From: Pseudomonas brassicacearum subsp. brassicacearum
GTDB lineage: Bacteria; Pseudomonadota; Gammaproteobacteria; Pseudomonadales; Pseudomonadaceae
Direction of reading: 5' to 3'
DNA: 64,000 bases
Assembly: GCF_008801605.1 (NCBI RefSeq)
Contig: NZ_VZPJ01000009.1
Span: 186,001-250,000 of the forward strand
Part shown: positions 57,891-64,000 of the stretch, piece after piece
How the letters are laid out: each line of letters opens with the position of its first letter
Position numbering within the stretch: the first letter of the stretch is position 1
The notes under the pieces: model-generated
What the model was told of the DNA's origin: nothing
The model's database searches: none
Seen by the model: the letters and a program-made list of their open reading frames with translations, nothing else
Translations under genes and position numbers: made by a program

Positions 57891-60800
57891 TTAGGTCTTC
57901 AGTTGTTCCGCCAGGTGCTCGATGGCTTGGCGAATATCTTCCACGGCTTGGGCGAGCAACAACGTGTCGTCGCCCCGACAAGCGTTTTCCAGCGCTTCGC
58001 AGGCGGCGATCAGGCGTTGCGCCTGAACGATCCGCGCTCCACCCTTGATCCGGTGCGCCAGGTCCGCCAGGCCCGGCAAGTCTTGTCGGCTGGACAGATG
58101 CAACAGTCGCGCTAGATCGTCGGCATTGCTGCTGACCAGTTCTTCCAGCAGTGCCCTGATGGCGGTCGTGTCGCCGCCGGTCAGTTGTTCCAGGCTGGTC
58201 AAATCGATGCCGTCGTCGGGCTGAGGCGCCCCCACGTCCGGCGTGACCGAAGCCAGGCACGCGTTGAGCGCCCGAAGACTGATGGGTTTGAACAGGCAAT
58301 CGTCCATCCCGGCCTCGGCGCAGCGGTCCTTTTCCTCAGGTTGGGCATTGGCCGTGAACCCCAGGATCACCCCGGGCGAGAGGTTTTGCGCATGCTCTTC
58401 GTCGCGAATGGCCCGCGCCAGTTCATAGCCGCTCATCAAGGGCATGTTGCAATCAGTGATGACCACATCGAAGTGCTCGCTGCGCCAGGCGTGCAGACCT
58501 TCGACACCGTTCTGCGCTTCCTGGACACGATGGCCCAGGTAGCCCAGTTGCTGGGACAGCAACAAGCGATTGGCCGGGTAGTCGTCGACCACCAGGATAC
58601 TCAGCGCCCGGCCCGGCACCAGCGCCTCGGCCTCGACAGGCGGCGCGGTCGGCAAGGCATCGAGCAGGGGCAGGTCCAGCAGGATCTCAACCTGCGTGCC
58701 CGCCCCCGCCGCGCTGCGCAACGTCAGGGTGCCGCCCATCATTTCGCACAACGTGCGGCTGATGACCAACCCCAGCCCGGAACCGCTGCGGGCCGACTGG
58801 GTCGTGTGGGTGGCCTGGGTAAAGGGGCTGAACAGGCGACGCTGGTCCTCAGGCGAAATCCCGCAGCCGGTGTCCTCGACTCGCAGGCAAATGCCCAGGC
58901 GCCCGTGTTCAACGTCCGGCTCGCCGCTCACACTCAGGCGCACCTCGCCCTGGTCGGTGAACTTGATGGCGTTGCTCAACAGGTTCGAGACGATCTGCTT
59001 GAAGCGCAACGGGTCGATCAACACGTCACGGTTGACCCCGGCGTCCAGCACCCGTTGCAAGCGCAGGTGTTTCTGCCGGGCCAGGCCCTCGAAAATCCGC
59101 GCCACCGACTCGGTCAATTCGTGCAGATTGGCCCGTTGCGGCGCCAGCGACAGCTTGCCCGACTCAATGCGAGCGATGTCGAGGATGTCGCCGATCAAGT
59201 CCAGCATGCCATGGGCGGCCCCCGACGCGACCTCGATGGCGAACCGGTCCACGACGCCTTGGTCGGCTTTTTTCAGGGCCAGTTCCAGCAGGCCGATCAC
59301 CGCGTTCATCGGTGTGCGGATCTCATGGCTCATGGTCGCCACGAAGGTGGTCTTGGCCCGATTGGCGTCGTCGGCGCTTTCCTTGGCGACGCGCAATTGC
59401 TCCAGCAGGCGCCGCAAGTAAATGACCCAGCCCAAGGTCACCAGCAACAGCAGCGCAGCGACAGTGAACCCCTGGAGAATCGTGGTGCGGTTGCGCAGCC
59501 AGTAACTGTCGTCGATCACTACCTCACTGCGCCAGCGGTTGGTCAGCTCGTCCATCTCTTCGGGAGAAATGCTCAACAGCGCCTTGTCGAGAATCGAGTA
59601 AAGCTCCAATGCGCCCCGGTTCGTCGCCAACGCAACGCGCGCGGGCAAGGTGCCGACAGTACTGGTGACCTGCAGCTTGTCGCGATACTGGCGGGAGATC
59701 ATGTAGCGGGCGCTGATCAACGGATTGACCGCAGCGTCCGCCGTGCCGGCGGCGACCATGGCCATGGCGTCGGCGGTGTTTTGTGCCGTCACCAACTGCA
59801 CGCGGGGGAACTGCTCCAGCAGGAACTCGCGCAACACGCTGCCGCGCACCAGCGCCAGGCGCTTGCCAGCCATCTGGTCCAGGGTTAGCGGGCCCTTGGC
59901 CCGAGCGGGCACCACAAGCACGAACGGATTCGTCAGGTACGGTCGGGTAAAGCGCAACTCGTCTTCGAGTTCGGTGCTGGGTATGGCGGTCGCCAAGACA
60001 TCGGCCTTGCCGCTCTTGATCTGGCCGATCAAATCGTCAACCGAGCCGCCACGCTGCACATCGAATTTCAAACCGGTGCGCAAGCTGATCCTCGCCAGCA
60101 CATCGGCGCCGATACCGCGCAAATGGCCCTGTTCATCGAAGAACGTCAGCGGCAGGAAGTTTTCGTTGGCGGCGACTTTGATCCGTGGGTGGGCATCCAG
60201 CCAGCGCTGCTCCTTGACGCTGAAATGCAGTGCCTGCTGCCCTGGCAGGCTCACGCCGCCGGCACTCCAGCGCCGCAGGATGCTCATGTGTTCGCTGGCG
60301 GGAATGGCTTGCAGCGCGGCATTGATGATGCGCAACAGGCGCGCGTTGTCGCGACTGACCGCGAAGGCGAACGGCTGCACTTCCATGCGCGAGAAATCGG
60401 CCAGTTGAATATTGTTCAGGTAATTCTTGCTGATCAGGTAGTTGGAACTGATCGAATCCCCCAGATAAACGTCGGCCTGACCAAACGCCACGGCACCGAT
60501 GGCGCTCAAGGTCGAGGGGAACAACCGCAAGGAAGCCTCGGGATAAAACGCCTCGACCGTCTCCGGCGGCAAGTAGTGATACAGCATCGCCACGCGCTTG
60601 CCCGCCAGGTCGGTGGGCAAGTCCTGGCTGTCGTCGATGCGGGCCACGAGGGTGGGCAGGTCATCGGCATAGGCCTGGGACATCGCCAGGTCCCGATCGG
60701 CGGCTTCGAAGCCGTTGGCGGTGCCGAGCATGTCGATCTCACCGCCGCGCAGGGCCTGGAGCGATTCGGCACGGGATGGATAGCGCTGGACCTGCACCTT

Positions 60801-61091
60801 GACGTGCAGGAGTTGCCCGAGCAATTGCGCATAGTCGGCGGTCAGGCCTTCATAGTCGCGACCATTGCCGGTGATGCTGAACGGCGCGTAGTCCGGCGCC
60901 GAGGCGCCCAGTTGCAACGGGCCCTTCTGGCGCAGCCAGGTCCAGTCGGCATCGTCCAGGGACACCGAATAATCGCTCACATTGGAGCGCCCGAGCACCT
61001 GCAGCGCCTCGGGGGCCGCGCCCACCGGTGGCACCACACTCAATGAGCCCAGCAACAGCGCCACCAGGCCTGTGCGAAGAAGCAGCATCAT
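57891..61091 (-). CDS. BvgS/EvgS-like unorthodox hybrid sensor kinase
   Basis: This 1066-residue sensor has a signal peptide (about 1-25), two periplasmic solute-binding (SBP_bac_3) domains (about 50-275 and 285-520), a membrane segment (about 535-557), a coiled linker, a phosphoacceptor domain with FVATMSHEIRTPMNAVIG near residue 585, an ATPase domain, a receiver domain with phospho-Asp in VVITDCNMPLMSG near residue 880, and an HPt domain with LAHRIKGGARIV near residue 1020. It lacks the PAS domain of BvgS. It should run a His-Asp-His-Asp relay ending on the NarL-type regulator downstream. The ligand of the double periplasmic domain is unknown. RocS1 of P. aeruginosa has a comparable layout. 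Confidence 0.95.
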   Translation of the reverse strand: MMLLLRTGLVALLLGSLSVVPPVGAAPEALQVLGRSNVSDYSVSLDDADWTWLRQKGPLQLGASAPDYAPFSITGNGRDYEGLTADYAQLLGQLLHVKVQVQRYPSRAESLQALRGGEIDMLGTANGFEAADRDLAMSQAYADDLPTLVARIDDSQDLPTDLAGKRVAMLYHYLPPETVEAFYPEASLRLFPSTLSAIGAVAFGQADVYLGDSISSNYLISKNYLNNIQLADFSRMEVQPFAFAVSRDNARLLRIINAALQAIPASEHMSILRRWSAGGVSLPGQQALHFSVKEQRWLDAHPRIKVAANENFLPLTFFDEQGHLRGIGADVLARISLRTGLKFDVQRGGSVDDLIGQIKSGKADVLATAIPSTELEDELRFTRPYLTNPFVLVVPARAKGPLTLDQMAGKRLALVRGSVLREFLLEQFPRVQLVTAQNTADAMAMVAAGTADAAVNPLISARYMISRQYRDKLQVTSTVGTLPARVALATNRGALELYSILDKALLSISPEEMDELTNRWRSEVVIDDSYWLRNRTTILQGFTVAALLLLVTLGWVIYLRRLLEQLRVAKESADDANRAKTTFVATMSHEIRTPMNAVIGLLELALKKADQGVVDRFAIEVASGAAHGMLDLIGDILDIARIESGKLSLAPQRANLHELTESVARIFEGLARQKHLRLQRVLDAGVNRDVLIDPLRFKQIVSNLLSNAIKFTDQGEVRLSVSGEPDVEHGRLGICLRVEDTGCGISPEDQRRLFSPFTQATHTTQSARSGSGLGLVISRTLCEMMGGTLTLRSAAGAGTQVEILLDLPLLDALPTAPPVEAEALVPGRALSILVVDDYPANRLLLSQQLGYLGHRVQEAQNGVEGLHAWRSEHFDVVITDCNMPLMSGYELARAIRDEEHAQNLSPGVILGFTANAQPEEKDRCAEAGMDDCLFKPISLRALNACLASVTPDVGAPQPDDGIDLTSLEQLTGGDTTAIRALLEELVSSNADDLARLLHLSSRQDLPGLADLAHRIKGGARIVQAQRLIAACEALENACRGDDTLLLAQAVEDIRQAIEHLAEQLKT

Positions 61092-61240
61092 CTGGTCAGG
61101 GTGTTTCGCTTGGCGTAGTCGGCCCGGCGCACCGTCGACTGCACATTCAGTCAGGGTGGACCGGCTGAGGGGTTCAGACTGCCAATACGAGGGAACAGCG
61201 AACCGAGCCTTTCAAACAGCAGGAGGCTGTGAAGTGAGTG

Positions 61241-61265
61241 TAGGAAGTTTCTGAAGAATTTCCTG
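61241..61265. promoter_or_regulatory. TAGGAA...TTTCCT dyad upstream of the BvgS-like gene
   Basis: TAGGAAGTTTCTGAAGAA followed by TTTCCTG contains inverted TAGGAA/TTTCCT halves, like the dyad at 57853. It lies about 150 bp before the sensor ATG. Confidence 0.35.
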
Positions 61266-61292
61266 CGAGTGACCCAAGGCCAGGCCTATGAC

Positions 61293-61383
61293 CTGTGGGA
61301 GCGAGCTTGCTCGCGATGGCGTCAGTTCAGCCAATATTGAAGTGACTGACACTACGCCTTCGCGAGCAAGCTCGCTCCCACAG
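61293..61383. repeat. REP inverted pair
   Basis: Inverted REP cores lie directly after the pvdA stop, between pvdA and the sensor gene. Confidence 0.85.
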
Positions 61384-61386
61384 GGC

Positions 61387-62721
61387 CTATACGGCGGCGA
61401 GCAACTGATCGCGCACCGGACGCGCCTGCCCGCGATTGTTCCCGTGCTCATACAGCGAGCCGGCGATTTCATCGGCGCGCACCGGCAGGATTGACAGCAA
61501 GGTGTCGCTCAGGCCATGGCTGGCCTGGCAGAAGCCCTGCATGTAGATCGCCGCCTTGCAGCGCTCGTCGGTGATCAGCTTGTAGTTGCGATCCACCTCG
61601 AAATCCCCCAGGTACTGAGCCAGCGGCTCCAGCAGGGTGCGGTGCATCTGCCGCTCGTAACCGGTGGCCAGCACCACGGCGTCATAGCGGCGCACGGTCA
61701 GTTCGCCGGTGGCGTTGTTGCGCACTGCCAGCTCCACGCCGGCGTCGGTGGCCGTGGCCTTCTCCACCGTCGTGAGAGTGCGGAACGCATGACGGGCGAT
61801 GCCGGAGACTTTCTGGCGATAGAAAATCCCGTAGATGCGTTCGATCAGGTCGATGTCCACCACCGAATAGTTGGTGTTGTGGTACTCGTTGACCAGGCGC
61901 TCGCGCTCGCTGTGGGGTTGCTGGAACACCAGGTTGGTGAACTCCGGCGAGAACACTTCGTTGACGAACGGGCTGTCGTCCGCCGGCTTGAGGGCCGAGC
62001 CGCGCAGGATCATGTCGACCTGCACCGAAGGGAAGCTGTCGTTGAGGTCGATGAAGGCCTCCGCCGCGCTCTGCCCACCGCCGATGATCGCGATGTTCAT
62101 CGGCTGGCCCTTCACGCACGGCTGGCTCGCCATACGCGCCAGGTACTGGGAATGGTGGAACACCCGCGCGTCGTCCTTGAACGCCTTGAATGCCTCGGGG
62201 ATGCGCGCCGTGCCGCCGGCACTGACCACCAGCGCACGGCTGCTGCGGACCAATTCTTCGCCCTGGGCATTGCGGGAAATCACCCGCAGCGCCTCGACCT
62301 GCTGGTTGTGCAGCAGCGGTTCGATGCGCAGTACTTCTTCGCCATAGCGACTCTGCTCGGTGAAATGCCCGGCCACCCAGCGCAGGTAGTCATTGAACTC
62401 CATGCGGCACGGGTAGAAGGTGCCGAGGTTGATGAAGTCCACCAGGCGGCCATGGTGCTTGAGGTAATTGACGAACGAATACGGGCTGGTCGGGTTGCGC
62501 AGGGTCACCAGGTCCTTGAGAAAGGAAATCTGCAACTCGCTCTGGGTCACCAGGGTGTTGCCGTGCCAGCGGTAGTCGGCCTGCTTGTCGAGGAACAGCA
62601 CGTCCAGCTCGCCCTGGACCGACCCGCGCTCCTGCAGCGCGATGGCCAGCGCCAGGTTCGAGGGGCCGAAACCGATGCCGATCAAGTCGTGAACGATGGG
62701 CGATGCAATTGCCTGTGTCAT
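61387..62721 (-). CDS. pvdA: L-ornithine N5-monooxygenase (pyoverdine biosynthesis)
   Basis: PvdA hydroxylates L-ornithine with FAD, NADPH and O2 to supply the hydroxyornithine ligand of pyoverdine. The 444-residue protein begins MTQAIASPIVHDLIGIGFGP. It has the FAD-binding GIGFGPSNLALAIAL, the NADPH-binding IAIIGGGQSAAEAF near residue 213, and LATGYERQMHRTLL near residue 345. A perfect PvdS-type iron-starvation box lies 97 bp upstream, so it is expressed under iron limitation. An FpvI-type sigma factor gene and pvdR follow the same region. Confidence 0.96.
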   Translation of the reverse strand: MTQAIASPIVHDLIGIGFGPSNLALAIALQERGSVQGELDVLFLDKQADYRWHGNTLVTQSELQISFLKDLVTLRNPTSPYSFVNYLKHHGRLVDFINLGTFYPCRMEFNDYLRWVAGHFTEQSRYGEEVLRIEPLLHNQQVEALRVISRNAQGEELVRSSRALVVSAGGTARIPEAFKAFKDDARVFHHSQYLARMASQPCVKGQPMNIAIIGGGQSAAEAFIDLNDSFPSVQVDMILRGSALKPADDSPFVNEVFSPEFTNLVFQQPHSERERLVNEYHNTNYSVVDIDLIERIYGIFYRQKVSGIARHAFRTLTTVEKATATDAGVELAVRNNATGELTVRRYDAVVLATGYERQMHRTLLEPLAQYLGDFEVDRNYKLITDERCKAAIYMQGFCQASHGLSDTLLSILPVRADEIAGSLYEHGNNRGQARPVRDQLLAAV

Positions 62722-62817
62722 GTCCAGTGTCCTCTGGAAAAGCCCTCAACAGGGCGCGAAAAGCCTGGGGTGACCTGCCCAGCGTTTAGGGGGCCAACAA
62801 GTCGTGTGTTGAGAGGA

Positions 62818-62841
62818 ACGAGGACAATGAAAAAAAATTTA
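62818..62841 (-). promoter_or_regulatory. PvdS-dependent iron-starvation box of pvdA
   Basis: The minus strand reads TAAAT, exactly 16 bases, CGT, the PvdS consensus TAAAT-N16-CGT. It lies between the sigma-factor stop and the pvdA ATG, about 97 bp before that ATG. Confidence 0.88.
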
Positions 62842-62866
62842 CCGCGAGGCGACCGGCGTGGGCAGA

Positions 62867-63349
62867 TTAATGCGCGTCCCACTGCCGCACGCGAACGCGG
62901 CAGTGCTTCATGGCGTTGACGATGTGTTTTTCCACCAGTGCCCGGGAAATGCCCAGGCGCTCGGCGATTTGCGGGTGGGACAGGCCTTCGAGCTTGCGCA
63001 GCAGGAAGCTCTCGCGGCACAGCGGCGGCAGCTCGGCCAGGGCACGCTGGAGCATGTCCAGGCGCTGGCCGTGGTCGAGACTGGAATGGGGCGACGGGGT
63101 GAAGAAGCGCTCTTCGCTGTCCAGCACCTCCAGGGATTCGACCTGGCGCAGGGTATTGCGCCGATGCCCGTCGATCACCAGGTTCAATGCCGTGCGATAG
63201 AGGAACGCCCGGGGCTGTTCAATGGGGGTGTCGCTGGCGCGCTCCAGCACCCGTACATAGGCGTCATGCACCACATCCTCGGCCGCCTGGCGGTTGCCTA
63301 GCCTGGCGTTCAGGAAACACACCAGCTCGCGATAGTAGTTTTCCAACAT
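62867..63349 (-). CDS. fpvI: FecI-family ECF sigma factor (FpvI type)
   Basis: This 160-residue sigma factor starts MLENYYRELVCFLNARLGNRQ. It has the sigma-70 region 2 motif AAEDVVHDAYVRVLE (about 22-36) and region 4 helix-turn-helix LSHPQIAERLGISRALVEKHI (about 120-140). Group members are freed by a TonB-linked signal through an anti-sigma factor and switch on iron receptors. Position next to pvdA and pvdR supports FpvI, but the anti-sigma gene and the receptor are outside the window. A Fur-like site lies upstream. Assignment to FpvI rather than another FecI is inferred. Confidence 0.82.
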   Translation of the reverse strand: MLENYYRELVCFLNARLGNRQAAEDVVHDAYVRVLERASDTPIEQPRAFLYRTALNLVIDGHRRNTLRQVESLEVLDSEERFFTPSPHSSLDHGQRLDMLQRALAELPPLCRESFLLRKLEGLSHPQIAERLGISRALVEKHIVNAMKHCRVRVRQWDAH

Positions 63350-63445
63350 GACTCCCGTGCGCAATGGCTGCGACCGCTATCCGTGCCCACTCGGCATGCC
63401 CGGGACAGGCAATGGCACGATGGTGGCAGATTCAATCGCGTAATT

Positions 63446-63464
63446 TATAGTAATTCTCATATAG
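63446..63464 (-). promoter_or_regulatory. Fur-box-like site upstream of the ECF sigma gene
   Basis: The minus strand reads ATATGAGAATTACTATAAA, close to the Pseudomonas Fur box (AATGAGAATNATTATCATT). It lies about 100 bp before the sigma-factor start. Confidence 0.6.
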
Positions 63465-63530
63465 ATTTAAAGCTTTGGTTTGTATCCGGGCTGATTCATT
63501 CATTTGCAGTGGCGCCGAGAACCGCTGTTG

Positions 63531-63556
63531 TGGCGAGGGAGCTTGCTCCCGCTCCT
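63531..63556. repeat. Degenerate REP element
   Basis: GTGGCGAGGGAGCTTGCTCCCGC is a diverged relative of the REP core in the sigma-factor/pvdR gap. Confidence 0.5.
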
Positions 63557-63574
63557 ACAAGTGTTTCACACCAG

Positions 63575-63598
63575 TAAATTCCCGCCCGGAACGCTCGT
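63575..63598 (+). promoter_or_regulatory. PvdS-dependent iron-starvation box of pvdR
   Basis: The plus strand reads TAAAT, exactly 16 bases, CGT. It is placed 68 bp before the pvdR ATG, facing it. Together with the pvdA box it links both genes to PvdS. Confidence 0.85.
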
Positions 63599-63665
63599 TT
63601 ACCAGAACAGCCTCCCGTCCCTGCCCTTCCTGGGACGGGCCCGATATCACCGGCCGGAACCCCGC

Positions 63666-64000
63666 ATGAAACGTCCCCGCCCTACCCGACGCGCCTGGCT
63701 TCTCACCTTCGCTCTGCTTCCGGCCGTGGCCTTCGCCGCGTGGCAAGCGGTCGCGCCAAGCCGGGCGCCCCTGGTCACCGCGCCCGTCACCCGTGGCGAT
63801 ATAGAAAACAGCGTCACCGCCCTGGGCACCCTGCAACCGCGGCGTTATGTCGACGTCGGCGCCCAGGCGTCCGGGCAGATCCAGAAGATTCATGTGGAAG
63901 CCGGCGACGAGGTGCGCGAAGGCCAGTTGCTGGTCGAAATCGACCCATCCACACAAAAAGCCCGGCTCGACGCCGGGCGTTTTTCCATCGAGAACCTCAA
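63666..64000 (+). CDS. pvdR: PvdR-type periplasmic adaptor of the pyoverdine efflux system, N-terminal part
   Basis: The visible 111 residues start MKRPRPTRRAWLLTFALLP with a membrane anchor (about 10-28). The barrel/lipoyl region of MacA/HlyD-type adaptors follows (VTRGDIENSVTALGTLQPRRYVDVGAQ and VEAGDEVREGQLLVEIDP). PvdR works with PvdT and OpmQ to export or recycle pyoverdine. The gene runs past the window edge. Its upstream PvdS-type box supports a pyoverdine role. The adjacent pvdT and opmQ are not visible. Confidence 0.9.
   Translation, partial: MKRPRPTRRAWLLTFALLPAVAFAAWQAVAPSRAPLVTAPVTRGDIENSVTALGTLQPRRYVDVGAQASGQIQKIHVEAGDEVREGQLLVEIDPSTQKARLDAGRFSIENL

Noticed and set aside
57763..58299. 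Extended start of the degenerate receiver gene into the sensor gene region
   Set aside because: The longer frame has a translation typical of shifted-frame noise (arginine- and glycine-rich) until MPNKALRIL, where receiver-like sequence begins.

Overview
The window is chromosomal DNA of a fluorescent pseudomonad, most likely a member of the Pseudomonas fluorescens complex. Four things support this: high GC content with Pseudomonas-style codon use; the conserved order leuC-leuD-leuB-asd-usg-fimV-truA-trpF-accD-folC-dedD-cvpA-purF-metZ; a pyoverdine locus (pvdA, an FpvI-type sigma factor, pvdR) with PvdS-type promoters; and many copies of the short P. fluorescens REP sequence (core like GTGGGAGCGAGCTTGCTCGC). 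No prophage, integrase, transposase or CRISPR array was seen.

Layout. 1-17 kb: biosynthetic genes, nearly all on the minus strand (leucine, aspartate family, tryptophan, purine, fatty acid and folate genes), with the polar scaffold protein FimV. 17-25 kb: a LysR regulator divergent from leuC, a five-PAS GGDEF-EAL protein, an IbpA-type small heat-shock gene with a sigma-32 promoter and a ROSE-like RNA thermometer, dusC, a hot-dog thioesterase, and a TetR/hydrolase pair. 25-30 kb: a duplicated tRNA-Glu/tRNA-Ala array with covarying spacer hairpins, then gltX and uvrB. 30-36 kb: an aromatic aminotransferase, tRNA-Asn, and a cluster of pyridoxal-phosphate proteins (serine hydroxymethyltransferase, a YggS-like PLP carrier and a divergent MocR regulator). 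36-45 kb: two small unknown proteins, a PerM-type membrane protein, the U32 tRNA-hydroxylation protein YegQ/TrhP, a chemoreceptor, a Na+/H+ antiporter-family protein, and a two-component system translationally coupled to two PepSY proteins. 45-57 kb: a patatin, queD, an alpha/beta hydrolase with an Asp nucleophile, codBA, a DapF-like protein lacking both catalytic cysteines and divergent from an MFS transporter, an AhpD-like protein, a cyclic-nucleotide-regulated MscS channel and a pirin. 57-64 kb: a BvgS-like phosphorelay with a degenerate receiver protein between sensor and regulator, then the pyoverdine genes.

The candidates for less-described biology are: the MocR/YggS/GlyA trio with a perfect 20-bp dyad in its divergent promoter; the Ser/Ser DapF-like protein; the pseudo-receiver between the BvgS-like sensor and the NarL-type regulator; and the covarying hairpins between duplicated tRNA genes. 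Functional names rest on sequence motifs recognised by eye, because no database search was possible.
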